From Septoria linicola (lineage: Eukaryota > Ascomycota > Dothideomycetes > Mycosphaerellales > Mycosphaerellaceae): a stretch of DNA of 64,000 bases. Positions 35,427 to 46,520 of the stretch are shown piece after piece. Both the position numbers and the translations under genes were made by a program. Every line of letters starts with the position of its first letter. Position 1 is the first letter of the stretch. The DNA is taken from the NCBI GenBank assembly GCA_024114885.1, contig CP099428.1:1302001-1366000 (forward strand). Direction: 5' to 3'. The notes below the pieces were generated by a model, which saw only the letters and a program-made list of their open reading frames with translations, was not told the origin of the DNA and made no database searches.

Positions 35427-36911
35427 CTACGATCCCGGAATCTTGGCTCCTTCCAACAACTGTGGCTCCAGCAAGAAGTCAAGCTGCGTGGTTGGCATCC
35501 ACGGGCCACGGTCTGTGTACAATGGCATAGGTAACTCTTGTGCTCGGTGCTGAGTCAGGAACTCAATCGCGAACTTGATTTTGCTGCTGTTTGACAGATC
35601 AAGGATAGCCTCGAGTTCACTCATCCTGCCCACCAGAAATCGAAATTCGTCCTCCTGCTGAGCAGCACACGCCAAGATCGTCAAAGGCCACCGTAAAGCG
35701 GGATTTCCTGGTTCTCGAATGTCCTGCTCTCGCAGTATTCCGACAGCGACATCAACGCATGTCCGAACCAGGGGATTGCTGGGAGTGGTTGCGTGATAAG
35801 AAACTTTCAACAGATGGACATGAAGTGCCAGAACTGAAATCTTGTGTTTCGCCTTATACAGCTGAGCGGCCCCAGTCCCATCTTCCCTTTGATAAGAGGT
35901 GGGCATCTTGGTCTCAAGCGCACGAAGCTCCGCCCACAATGATTCAAGCCCAGGGCTAGAATGTTGGTCTGTGCCAGGCCGATCAGTTCGCAGATGCATG
36001 TTTATCCTGAGCATCAAGCGGTACACATCATGGAAGCCGCCCAAGAATGGACTATACTTGTGGTCGCTGCCAGGGAAGAGACAATCGAACGACGTTCCCC
36101 AGCAGGTGACCACGAGATCGATTGTGGTGTGGAACGGAGAGAGAGCGGCAAGATTGTAAATGATACACTCCGCCACAACACGATACAACTTGACAAGCGC
36201 GGCATCACCGAGTACTCCCGGTTGCGACAAGCGTGTTGTCAGCAGTTTTCTACACATCTCAAAATGTGTCACGGCGTTGCTAGAGTCGCCAATTTTCAGG
36301 CCCTGTGAAGCATCAGATCGAGCTTACATGCACAAGACCACTACTCTTACCTCCAGCAATCCCAGGAACATGATTGCAGTCAGGACATGATTCTGCTCGG
36401 CCGAGCTGGGGCTTTCCATCAATCGACTGGACCTCAGATCTAACACGCAATTCTGATAGCTTCGCAGCGACAGCTTGTATGAGTCCCCACATCTCGGACC
36501 TTGATTATAGGCTGAAAAGGCCACCATTGCTTGCCGCACAAGACGACTCTCAGCAGAGAAGGTGCCGAAAAGTAAGACATCTCGAAATCCAGGGCCGGCC
36601 ATGCATGAAACTAGTGCGGCAAGTGCTCCAGGACTTTCGATTGACAATTGCTTCTCGAAGTCACTTCCGAAGGGTGGATATCCATTCGTGATAGACGCGC
36701 GGAGCAGCACACCCTTTGTCGCCTTGAGGTTGGTGGAGCTGATTGCAACAGCATTGCTGCCACTGCCACATAGCTGGTCACGTCTCACGCAGTTCAGGCC
36801 AAGTCGGCCGCAGGGCCCACACTTCGGCACTACCTCATCGCATTTCTTCCGTCGAGCCAAGCATGTTAGGCATCCAGTCTTCGATTTGAGCCTGTCCATG
36901 GGCCCTGCCAC
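35427..36911 (-). CDS. Zn2Cys6 transcription factor with fungal-specific TF domain
   Basis: Model complement(join(35427..36302,36351..36911)), 478 aa. The 48-bp intron (GTAAGA..CACAG) joins LGLLE to GLKIGDSS in frame. The binuclear cluster is Cys14-Cys17-Cys24-Cys31-Cys34-Cys41 (CLTCLARRKKC..CGPCGRLGLNC) with standard 2-6-6-2-6 spacing. The rest resembles the C-terminal half of short fungal regulators: GALAALVSCMAGPGFRD, VRQAMVAFSAYN, HVLTAIMFLGLLE, then a helical region with YNLAALSPFHT and LVVTCWGTSFDCLFPGSD. It is a nuclear DNA-binding activator or repressor of unknown target. It converges on the siderophore transporter 1.5 kb away; a regulatory link is possible but not shown. An alternative start is Met5. 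Confidence 0.85.
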
Positions 36912-38670
36912 AGCACACTCGGGAGACTATCGACAAGGCTATAAGATCAAGCAGACCACTTGACTGCGGTCAGGCGGAGAGCTTGGAATTTCTACGGCTC
37001 TGCTTCCGTGAAGATGAGTGTGCGTCATGGCGCTGAGTGCTCACATCAGGTCAAAGGACGAAAATGGTGCATCTATGGCGACCAGGTTCCGTCTCCACGC
37101 GAGGTCTGGACCCTCACACTGCAAAGCCGCATTACCGCTTCTGTGCGACGCCGATCGCGCAGGCCGGCGCCCGATTGGCGGAAGCTATCTCACAGTATAT
37201 CGATCGTGGCTTGCGCAGAAGGCACATTGCATAGAAGCGGGAGCCTTCGGTTAACTTGGCATGTCCCACCCGCCAGGTGATTGGAAATTCTCTCTTGTAA
37301 TAAGCGAATGTGGTAGATGCAGATCCTAGCTGGACCACGTACCACAAGGTATGAGTTGCGAGCTGTCTATCGATTGCAGGGAAGCTTCAAGTCTCAACTG
37401 CCGCGCAGAAAGGCCGAGGCCCTCGATAGACAACGATTCAACTGCGCCAAGGAGGTCAGCGAGAGACATTTGGCCTCGAGGGAATGGCAGCTAAGTCGTC
37501 TGCGACCTGCTTTGAATGTAGATCCATGCAGAGCGTTGATTGTCGTTCGCCCAGACGGATCAAGAACGGATGAGTAGGTATTGCACCTGCCTTAAAGTCC
37601 CCAAGTGATGAATCATCTCAACTATAGAAGATGAGCTGTTCGCCCGCTCATAGTTTCAAACACTTTGTCCATCCGCTATGGCAAGGCCACGCTCCCCAGA
37701 AGCTCGGAAGCTGACCTCAATGCAGCTAGCTCAGTTCCTCCAGCTTTGTGCTTTAGATCTGCAGGACAGCACTGCTCAGAGCGTGTACCAGAAGATGGAG
37801 GTTTGGAACCCTACCTGGCACGCTGGCGCTTGAAACTTGGCCCCACGGCTGACTGTATCCTCTAGCAAGAGACTATAGCTGGCGCAGAAAGATTGCTACG
37901 CGAGGGTCAACCGAACTGCATCTCACGGGAATGCCGAGAGCATTATCGTCATATTGCTGAAGCGGCGATGCTCGCAGAGATCTTGCGCATATACGATTCG
38001 GCGTCACAAGAAACAAAAGCTGTGTACAGGCTATGCAATGCTATCGATGGCAACAATTGGATCATTCGATGGATGCTGTGGCAAAGACTCACTGGCGAAG
38101 TATAGCAGCGCAGTCCATGCCATTGCGAAGTTCAACAGTCCAGGTTGGGGTCGTAAGCGAACCGCTAGCATTCAGGACATACGACATTATGAGGTTGTGG
38201 CGTCAGTCACGATGCGCAGCGGGAGCCTTGCAATGGTGGCCACCTTCGACAGTTCAGATCGGGGAAGTATACGAAAGTTGAGAATGGGAAACAAATACGA
38301 TGACGAATAGAGAGTAATACCGCAAGCTGAGCAACGAAAGCTATACAGCTCGTGAAGAGCTTGGATCAGTGCGGTATCGTACTTCAGTTCCGACTGAGAA
38401 TGTCAGTCAGAGGTACAAAGCGACATCCGTAAATGACACATTTATGATGAATAAGACGATGATCGATCGATATCGCTCTCTTGATTTTTATTATGCTCAA
38501 TGTGCAAAGATTCGATATACGATCTCGCCCGCGCCACCAATGTGAAAGCCTTTCGCGCTGGCTACGTTAGGTATCCCAACTAGTGACTCTCGCCCTTTGA
38601 TATGGCAGAGACTGTTGCTGGCGATTCAAATGACTTCCATGTGCCGCTCGGATCTGGAAATTGATTCCTT
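36912..38670. other. Intergenic, no supported gene
   Basis: Only overlapping ORFs shorter than 120 codons, with no domain, repeat or splice-supported model. Confidence 0.4.
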
Positions 38671-40429
38671 CTATGCCTCCACTCCGCCGGTCTTCTTTGA
38701 CTCCTTCTTGCCGTGCTTCTTTTGTCCGCCTCGCTGTGTCGTCCGTGGCAGGACTAACTCTGCCTCAACGATGGGCTTGATCGTTGGGCATGTGCCATAT
38801 ACTGACACGCTGTTCAATCCGCGAATAGAGCGTAACTCAGCAAGACCAGGGAGACCCAGCATGTCTGAGTACCGTCATCTCTCAGTGCCTCTGTATCTGA
38901 TGGTCGCAGTGGCCCACTCGCTCTCGTTCATCCACAGCTTCAATTCGCGCAGTCCAGTAAGCTTGTTTCCCAGAGCTCTGAAGGCGTTTCGGCCGATGTC
39001 TCTGTCGTGAACACTATACTGTATTGCGACCTGTCTGATCATCGAGGCTCGATCGGGAGACAGTCGGCGAAGAACTTCATAGAGCTGTGCGAGGCGATCG
39101 AAAACGAACAGATTATCTCCGTAGAAGATTGGAGCAGCTTCTTTATACACTGAATTGCTCGTCCCAAGGATGGCGGAGAAATGTCTTGGCACATCCAGGA
39201 GCGAAGGCGTCTCGGGTCGACGCTGACGTCCGAGCACGGGAAACACGTTCGCGGCTTCGACAGTCGTTTGAAATTTGCGCGAGAACGCCCTCATCTCCAA
39301 TGGGTCCACCTGCAGCGATATGCCAGACTTCGGTAGAAGTAGCACCAGTTCATAGATCGCTACTCGAAGTTCGGCGGGGAGAACCTGGAAGCGGAAGGGC
39401 TTGGTGCTGGCACTCTCGAGAGCTCGAGCTCGCTCTCGACTCGACACAATTTCGGCAGCTTCTGATGCAATTGACCATTTGCCGCACGAGATCCAATAAA
39501 TCCAATGCTTCTGCACATTATCTGCAGAAAGTTAGGTTCCTTGGTCGAGGTTTCTCACAAAGCAACCAGCTGCTTGAGGCAGGATATTGCCGCTACCATG
39601 TGCACGATGATCGCGAAAACGAAGGAGTGGGATCAGAAACGTTGGGCTCACTTACCTTTTTGGAGGTGCCCAAGAAGAAGAGGCACACTTACATCGCGAA
39701 ACGCAGCATCGACCTTGGGGTAGAAGACAAGTGCAGGCCTGGAAAGTGGGTCCTCAATGTCGGCCCTGTGACCTGGCATTGATGAGGCTTGAACCGTGGC
39801 CAGCGTGAGTACGATGCTGTGGTAGTAGACGAAGTGCTCGCTGATCCACAAGAGCACTTGTTGTTTCGTCATTGGAGTTCGAGTATCTGTTGATGCCATG
39901 ATGATGACTACCAGGGCGATGTGTGAATATGGTGACTCGTCAACGCTCTCGCGGAGAAGATCGACAAGCTGTGGGACCGTACCCTGGGCTGAGACCTGTG
40001 CAATACGTTTCGGGACGGCGGAAGGGTGAAATCGGCCACTGATGCTCAGAGAAGAGTCAGGCTCGTTCAAGGTCTCCTGATCCACTGGATTGGTATGGTC
40101 GCTTCAAAGACCATGAGGTACTTGTGACGACTCCGTGGCCATCTCGAGTTGAGGTTCAACATCACGATCACTCTTTCAAGGAGACCACTCAAGATCGTGG
40201 ACAAGCTCATGACGCAGTGAGCTCGGAAGATGGGGTGCTGCATGCGACTGACTGGTCTGTAGCTCGAACAGAGCGTCAACGAACTGATCAGGTTCGAAGA
40301 GCGATAGCACATTGGTGCAGATCCAGAGTCCTCTGCCACCAATGTGCCATCGTTGTGGTCATTGCCCATTTCGACAGGTCCAGGTTGTCCCTCGCTCCAG
40401 CGACTGTCAGACCAGTCAAAGTAGTCCAT
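38671..40429 (-). pseudogene. Decayed locus: forkhead-like half-domain joined to an F-box-like domain
   Basis: The open central part is complement(join(38875..39521,39656..39899)), 296 aa, with a clean GTAAGT..CTGCAG intron joined in phase. The part before the intron contains SPYSHIALVVIIMASTDTRT and MTKQQVLLWISEHFVYYH, which match helices 1-2 of forkhead domains (PPYSYIALI..LTLSEIYKFISDRFPYY). Helix 3 (WQNSIRHNLS) and the wings are missing. After the intron comes PFRFQVLPAELRVAIYELVL, then ILGTSNSVYKEAAPIFYGDN, the pattern of the fungal F-box-like/2EXR family. Upstream to 40429 a protein-like frame continues (MDYFDWSDSRWSEG; LFEPDQFVDALFELQ) but needs a frameshift and two TGA stops. Downstream, after TGA at 38875, the same frame continues 67 codons to 38671. 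I read it as a pseudogene or a fused, partly functional gene; the fusion is inferred from the splice sites. Confidence 0.5.
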
Positions 40430-40738
40430 GTGAGCGGCCTCGATACCGTAGGGTTGAGTTGGTGTTGCGCAGCCTGCGGGATCCGATATCGAAGCAAGTC
40501 TTAGATTCTCGTAGACGAAGCCAACGCGGAGCGCCTAAAGCGATGGCCTAAGCGTCGCGCGCGCGCTTCGTGTCTGCCCAAGGGTAGCTACTTTTGCAGA
40601 AGTGCGGCAGCGCCAGACCAGTGTTGTGTACAGCTTGACTATCACAGCTCGAGAAAACTCAAGAACAGCGCTGCCACTCGGAACTCGACTCTACTGAGCA
40701 GTTCTGGAACACGTCAGTCTGCGGCACCCGACGTAGCC

Positions 40739-41407
40739 TTGTTGATTCCAGCAAACACGCTGCCAACAAAGATCACGACATGCGATCTTGTCAACCAACA
40801 CAGACGTCCGACAGAGTCCAATGTGTCACAGCTACCAATTCAGTCGACTCTAACGCAGCTCATTGCCCAACAAGTGGCTCCGAGAGCCGCACAACAGCCT
40901 GGTCTTGTCCAAGACAAAATCGTGCTTACTCTGCTGATCGTACACGACAACACGGTACTCACGATCTGCGCGGACCATGAGACCGAGGACGTTGAAAACT
41001 TCTGGCTGCCCAGTACCATCATCACGACCTCTGAGCAGCCGGAGAAATCTCTGCTGCAGCATGCGATCGGGTTTGCCAAGCTCTGGACTGGCTTACTGGA
41101 CCAAGACTTTGCAGTGGAACATGTCCCGGTGATTGTGCACGACCTGCCGTTCCCTCTGACGCCTCCAGCCTCCGAGACTTGGGACGGCTTGTTGTATTGG
41201 ACGGTCTGCATGAAAGTTGATCTGCGAGACAGAATAGATCGGTTGATGAAGATGGAACCTCACGAGGAGTTATGCAAGGTCAACATCGAGGACACTGAAA
41301 CAAAGTGGCGAGTGTTCTGGTTGAGCAAAGTTCAGGCAAGTCTGTGGTCGGACTTGAGCACAGGCTCCATGATTCCAGTCCGAGCAATGTTCGGTCTCAA
41401 GGCATGA
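40739..41407 (+). CDS. Unknown protein, weakly Nudix-like, start not found
   Basis: A long open frame with a protein-like composition but no in-frame ATG near its beginning. The first exon is therefore missing, or the gene is broken; 40739 is only the edge of the open frame. The order KIVLTLLIVHDNTVLTICA (strand), FWLPSTIITTSEQPEKSLLQ/HAIGFAKLWTGL (loop-helix) and YWTVCMKVD (strand) faintly resembles a Nudix fold. The catalytic Nudix box (GX5EX7REUXEEXGU) is absent, so hydrolase activity would not be expected. The family assignment is a guess. It is convergent with ALG14, whose stop is 113 bp away. Confidence 0.4.
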   Translation: MLIPANTLPTKITTCDLVNQHRRPTESNVSQLPIQSTLTQLIAQQVAPRAAQQPGLVQDKIVLTLLIVHDNTVLTICADHETEDVENFWLPSTIITTSEQPEKSLLQHAIGFAKLWTGLLDQDFAVEHVPVIVHDLPFPLTPPASETWDGLLYWTVCMKVDLRDRIDRLMKMEPHEELCKVNIEDTETKWRVFWLSKVQASLWSDLSTGSMIPVRAMFGLKA

Positions 41408-41520
41408 GACTCGATTGCAACGCATACTCCGCATGCGTGGCTCAAATACAATCTAAGCCGGGAGAGCATCAAACAAGATTAGTTTGTGCTTTTCGGGTGA
41501 GCCAAAGTCAGAGGAGTGCA

Positions 41521-42303
41521 TCACACAAGCACTCCCATATACTCGGCTCGTCCACCTTCTCGCTCCAGCTGAGGCCATTGGACCAAGAACCTATCGACCA
41601 CGAATTCCAGCAGCTTACCAGACAGGCTGAGCTTCTTCACCCTCGCCCAGCTTTCCACGTAGACTGTTCTCATTTTTCCTCGCCAGTTGCAGCCCCAAAA
41701 CTCAAAGCATCGCAGCACAATGCTTGCAACTACCATGATAGTGCCGGTGGCCGGTCCATTCACGAGGATCAGATCCGGAAAGTCCAACTGCCCCAGGCCT
41801 CCAGTGTACTGACTCAGAATCGCAGCGCATGCCCAAAAACATTGCAAGCATGAGAATGGTGTCGTTAGTAGACCCTGATGAATTCGCCTTGCACGAGGCA
41901 CGACCTGAATATCATAAGTGCCTTCACCACCTTCATCCCACCGTACTTTCCACCCAACTCTCAGTGCCTGCAAAGATGCCAGCCTCTCCTCGAACTCCTT
42001 TGCTCTCTGTGCAGAGAGCGCATCTCCGCTGCTCACGACCCAGGTCCTATGACGGAAGTCGTTGAGATCTATACGCAGTTTGTGATCTTCTTCGTTAACA
42101 CCCCGCTCGAGCATGGCAAGCATCTCTGCTGTATGCCCGCCTGAGCCGAGCACAATGAGTATATGCGTAGGATTGTGCGCATCGCGTCGAGTCTCGCGAT
42201 GCTGTTTTGGTCGCGCAGGATTGAGCACTGTAAGCAGGCGCGAGATGAGGAACGACCCAGAGGCGATGAAAAGGAGAACGAAGACAATAAGAGGTTTCGC
42301 CAT
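41521..42303 (-). CDS. ALG14: ALG14, UDP-GlcNAc transferase membrane anchor subunit
   Basis: Single exon, 260 aa from ATG at 42303. The N-terminal membrane anchor (LIVFVLLFIASGSFLISRLL) is followed by the Alg14 signature HILIVLGSGGHTAEMLAMLE. Then come TWVVSSGDALSAQ, VPRARRIHQGLLTTPFSCLQ, FPDLILVNGPATGTIMVVAS and RTVYVESWARVKKLSLSGKL, ending WPQLEREGGRAEYMGVLV. Alg14 recruits the catalytic Alg13 to the cytosolic face of the ER, where they add the second GlcNAc to dolichol-PP-GlcNAc in N-glycan assembly. Length and motifs match the family. It is intact and intronless. Confidence 0.95.
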   Translation of the reverse strand: MAKPLIVFVLLFIASGSFLISRLLTVLNPARPKQHRETRRDAHNPTHILIVLGSGGHTAEMLAMLERGVNEEDHKLRIDLNDFRHRTWVVSSGDALSAQRAKEFEERLASLQALRVGWKVRWDEGGEGTYDIQVVPRARRIHQGLLTTPFSCLQCFWACAAILSQYTGGLGQLDFPDLILVNGPATGTIMVVASIVLRCFEFWGCNWRGKMRTVYVESWARVKKLSLSGKLLEFVVDRFLVQWPQLEREGGRAEYMGVLV

Positions 42304-42603
42304 ACTCAATGCCAGCTCGTGGCTTGATGAGTGAAGTAAGAAGACTCGAAGAGCGTGTGAAGGACGGATGTGAGGTCGGGTATTTAATTAGCCGGCTTGG
42401 CACGCTCCACCCGTGAGTGTTTCGCGCCACAACGCGCTCTACAAGATCACGCCGATGTATTGTCTTGGATCCATATGCTACATCGTGCTCACTAGCAACA
42501 GCTCTAACAACAATGATTACGAGCACGAAAGCATGCCGGGAGCCAAATCCAATGGTAGCCGAGGAAACTGCCCCCAAGCAGCAAAACATGCCTGCATGTT
42601 CTT

Positions 42604-43532
42604 TCAAAGGAAGACTGACCTGCTCTCCCTGAGCGAGACATTTCGTAGGGTCGGAACTAGACCTGATCTTTCTTCCATTTCCAGCTCTTGACCTCCATCG
42701 TGTAAGACCTTCAGCCCCTTCACTGATTTTTGTAGCCTCCCTGGGTGGAAGACCAAGAGCAAGGCAACGACCGCAAATATCGGCACAGCCTCAAATAGAT
42801 AGGCAAAGACTTCGTGGCTCGACACATGTCCACTGCCTCCTTGCGCATGTCCGATGCCGATAACCAGATTCCGTAGTACAATACACATGCTAGCCGCCAA
42901 CAACGCAACGATGAATCGCTTCCAGTGCAGCCCATCGGCGCCAGCTTGTGACTTGCATCTTCGATAAAAGATCGCAACGACCCAGATGAAACAAATGAAG
43001 ACCAGGATTTGGAAGACTAGGCCGACCACGACGACTATCCGCCCAATGTCTTGCATCTTTGCATCGATCGTAATCGTCATTCCTGTTCCAGAGAGCTGCA
43101 CCAGGAAGCATAGCACATCTCCAAGCACAAAGATCTTGCCCAGCCAATTTGGCCGGATCGGAGAAAGCTCAGCCGCATCGAGAGCGACTACCATTCTGCT
43201 GAGTGACATGTACATCGTCGCCGCGAGAAATATTGGTGCTGGAAGAACTAGTAAGTCGTAGAGAACGTATGCCTTGAAATTCGACGGAGATTGTGAGAGC
43301 CAGAAGCGACCATAGTAGCCAAATGCTTCCACTGTGATGGTTGGGTCAACAGTTTGTCTATTACCTCTCTTGCAGTGACTCGAGACTCACTGATACATCC
43401 TATCAGGAACGGAATGAAATACCACGTTCGGAGCCAAAACATTATCCCGAAATGCCCGATCGTGCCTGCGCCAAAAGCTGCGATAAAAATGATGGCTGCT
43501 GAGCCATTGGGAGGACCAGAGGCAATTTCCAT
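42604..43532 (-). CDS. RTA1-family lipid-translocating membrane protein
   Basis: Model complement(join(42604..43331,43391..43532)), 289 aa. The 59-bp intron (GTGAGT..CACAG) joins TWYFIPFLIGCI to MEAFGYYGRFWLSQ, the RTA1 helix 2 region. Seven hydrophobic helices are visible: AAIIFIAAFGAGTIGHFGIM, TWYFIPFLIG, YVLYDLLVLPAPIFLAATMY, IFVLGDVLCFLVQLSGTGMT, IVVVVGLVFQILVFICFIWV, FIVALLAASMCIVLRNLVIG and VFAYLFEAVPIFAVVALLLV. RTA1-type proteins include Rsb1 (sphingoid base export) and Rta1 (7-aminocholesterol and azole tolerance) in yeast. The C-terminal tail is cytoplasmic and charged. The gene is divergently transcribed from an Upc2-like regulator over about 430 bp. Confidence 0.85.
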
Positions 43533-43966
43533 TCCAAGATCTGCCGTCCGATTCAACGTTCATGATGGCTGGCGTCGGTGACTGTAAGATGTGAAGTGAG
43601 GGAGTTGAGAGACGCGTAGAATGATGGAAATGAAGAATCTGAACCTCGTTCTCGTCCTACCACGCTTTCTTATATGGGCCAGTACTGCCTCCCGAGCTGG
43701 TCGCCATTGTGGCATAATGTCGCTGCTTCTCTGTTGCGTGTGTGACCTTGGGAAGTTCAACGTAGGAAAATTGTATGGGAGAGAACGCTCGGTACGAATA
43801 CGATAATTCCCCACATGAGACGTGCAGGGACACGAATTCCCTCTGGCACTTCGCCTATATGCGACATTGGCTTGATGTGACACGTCCCAGGCAACCACTC
43901 AGAACAAGACGGTGGGCATGCCTGTCAGGCTCTCACAGAATTTCTCGGGCAGGCTGGTCCTATACG
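43533..43966. promoter_or_regulatory. Divergent promoter shared by RTA1-like and Upc2-like genes
   Basis: This 434-bp spacer separates the two start codons. At 43961-43967 the plus strand reads TATACGA, the reverse complement of TCGTATA, the core of the yeast sterol regulatory element bound by Upc2. It overlaps the regulator's own ATG, so it may be coincidence. Confidence 0.4.
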
Positions 43967-45619
43967 ATGGATGACAATGCGCGCACCAAGGCCGTTTTGG
44001 CCAGACAGACACACCGGAAGAGCAGGTTCGGTTGCATAGAATGCAAAAGGCGACGGGTCAAGGTACGAGTTCTTACTCTCTTGAATTCCCGTTCATGCAC
44101 TTTCCTACAGTCGCTTCCATCGTTCGCAGAATGGTGCATCTCCACATTGAGTCGCGCGATCAAGGCGCCAAGATCGCAGACAACCACGACATGAAGATCA
44201 CCAAGCAAATGGAGTTGCTGACACTCAGACTTCAACAGTGCGGCGAAGAGAAACCTGCCTGCGACAACTGTTCGCGTCGCTCAACACTGTGCACCTACGC
44301 ATCCCATCAATCGGCTTCTGCAACTTCCACTGGCCCATTCGTTGATCACACAGCGCTGGCTAGCCTGGACGGGCTGTCCTCACATTCGCCATCGTCTTTC
44401 AACACAAGTGCAGCTTCTTCGCCTCATCTCTCGAGCGTTTTTCAAGATACGTCGCTCAATGTTGACCAATTCGTAACTGCGCCTGCGGTGAGTCAAATTG
44501 TCCCTAGTGTCTCCTTCAAGCATGAGCGTTCCGAGGTGCTTGAAGCAAGGACAGCATTGAATGAATGCAGTGTCGCATCAGAGCTGATACATCATCTGCC
44601 AGGGCCCAACCTTCGATCTCTTTGACTTGGAACTATGGAGCTACTGGTCAACCACGATATGCTTTAGCTTCGCAGACGACGATGCTGGCGACATTGCTTG
44701 GCAGCAGAACATCACCAAGATTGCGTTCAAACACGCCTACGTAGCTCAGTTGATGCTCGCGGCGTCAGCACTTCACATGTCGAGACACGACGAGTCGAGG
44801 AAGGTTCAGTGTGTTGCACGATCTAACTCGTTGCAAAGCAGTGCCATTAATGGCATGATGGGTGTCATGGCAGCAGGGACCGGAACAAATCCTACGGAGT
44901 TATGGGTTGCGGCGTGTATGCTCGTATTTTGCAGCTTCGGCAAAGGACCTCAACCTGGACAATACATGGTGTATAGCGATGAGGGCGAGCCAGAGTGGTT
45001 GGGCCTTCTACAAGGCGTCAAGTCTATCCTGGAGCAGCATCGAGCCGCCATATTCCCAGAGGTCCGGCCAAGTTTCGATCCTGACGAAAACATTGACAGA
45101 CGCATCGACCCCGACGAGATCCTACCTGGTCTCACCACGCAGTTCGAGAGAATTCGCAAGTCCATTGAGACTCTTGAGGCCGAGGATAGCTCCTTCAGCA
45201 AGTATCTGAACGCCCTCGAGGGCCTTTACGAATGCTTTGCTGGCGTGTTTGAACACCGACCAGCAAATTTGCAAGAAATTCTGGATGGTGGTAAGTCAGA
45301 TCACAAGCTTCTGAGTGCTATGAAGGTGCGAGGTCGATCAGACGTCAAGCTGTGTACACACCTGGTTTTCGCGTGGATCTACCGCTGTAGAGAAGACTAC
45401 CTCTCTTCGGTGCAGACCCGTCGTCCGATGGCATTAGTCATCCTAGCACACTATTGCGTGTTACTATCTCTGCTCAAGGACGTCTGGTACATGGAAGGCT
45501 GGGTGGATCATATCATGACTGCTGTGAAAAGAGATCTTCACCCAAGCTATCTACACTGGCTGGAGTGGCCACTCGAGCATCTAGATCATGTCTATCGAGA
45601 GCCAGGACAGCCGACCTGA
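43967..45619 (+). CDS. Zn2Cys6 transcription factor, Upc2-like
   Basis: Model join(43967..44062,44239..44487,44603..45619), 453 aa. The 176-bp first intron splits the zinc cluster, and splicing gives Cys23-Cys26-Cys33-Cys40-Cys43-Cys50 (CIECKRRRVKCGEEKPACDN..). The second intron (GTGAGT..GCCAG, 115 bp) is needed to reach GPTFDLFDLELWSYWSTT in frame. The C-terminal domain has the Upc2/Ecm22-type start (WQQNITKIAFKHAYVAQLML, AASALHMSRH) and the layout of sterol-uptake-control-like proteins, ending with EWPLEHLDHVYREP. Upc2 proteins sense sterol and activate sterol and drug-tolerance genes; whether this paralogue does so is inference. The head-to-head pairing with an RTA1 gene, a class of Upc2 target in yeast, is suggestive. 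Confidence 0.82.
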
Positions 45620-45700
45620 GAACACACTTCCTGTTCGATCGAAGATTGTAGACGTGAAATGCTGCTACTCTCGGACGGAGCGCGCAGTACAGAAAGACCA

Positions 45701-46520
45701 CTACCACATCACAGATCCACCATTCGAAGCGATTGTGTGTCCGTTGATCCACCTCGCGCCTCCACCCCCGCAAAGCCATCCGACAGCATCGGCTATTTCC
45801 TCTGGTGTTGCTGCTCGCTTCTCCGCCGTTGCTATACCGATGAGGCTGCACATACTCTTTTGGCGCCCCTCTGACAGCGTCGGTATCAGTCACGCCGGGA
45901 CTCACGGCATTGATAGTGATGCCATATTTCTCAGCATGATCGGCTGCGAGGTTTCTGGTCAAATGCTCCAACGCTGCCTTGGAGCTTGCGTACACATTCG
46001 TTGGGCCACCAAGATTCCAACGTGCGGATGCAGATGAGATGTTCACGATGCTGCCCCCTCGAGCGATGTGAGGAAGGATCGACTGAGTGAGGAGAAGTGG
46101 CGCCAGAACGTTCGTGTTGAAGCCCTGGTTGAAGACCTCAGGCGTCACGGGATCAGCGAGGACGGCCGTCGCGGCGTTGTTGATCAGGATGTCGACCTTA
46201 AGTGCCGAGAAAGCCGAGAGTGTCTGTTGGATGATGCTGTCGGTAAACTCGGAGGTCATCGGCGACACATCTTTGATCGCGATTGCGGAAGCTCCAAGCT
46301 CTTTCAGCTCCGATATGACTGCGTTAGCTGCTGTGACGTTGGAATGATAGGTTATCGCGATCTAGTCCTTCAGCTTCAGCACGGCACCGAAACGGAAGCA
46401 GTGGATCAGACCTACGCCTTTGACACCTCTCTTTGCCAGGTCTAGTGCTATGGCTCGTCCAATGCCGCGGCCTGCGCCTGTCACGACGGCGACTTTGCCA
46501 GCGAGTGGTTTGTTAGACAT
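45701..46520 (-). CDS. Short-chain dehydrogenase/reductase with a C-terminal frameshift
   Basis: Exon 46520-46416 and exon 46361-45701, with a 54-bp intron (GTAGGT..ACTAG) joining LAKRGVKG to IAITYHSNVT. Motifs are those of a classical SDR: TGAGRGIG (cofactor loop, residues 14-21), ILINNAA, NISSASARWNLGG (catalytic Ser region), YASSK (catalytic Tyr-X3-Lys) and INAVSPGVTDTD. Near 45850 the frame breaks after PKEYVQ. A one-base change of frame restores SLIGIATAEKRAATPEEIAD, then AVGWLCGGGGARWINGHTIA and SNGGSVMW before a TAG at 45701. This is the expected SDR C-terminus, so the frameshift is real in this sequence. It is a null allele, a recent pseudogene or an assembly indel. Substrate unknown. 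It lies convergent with the Upc2-like regulator, 80 bp apart. Confidence 0.75.
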
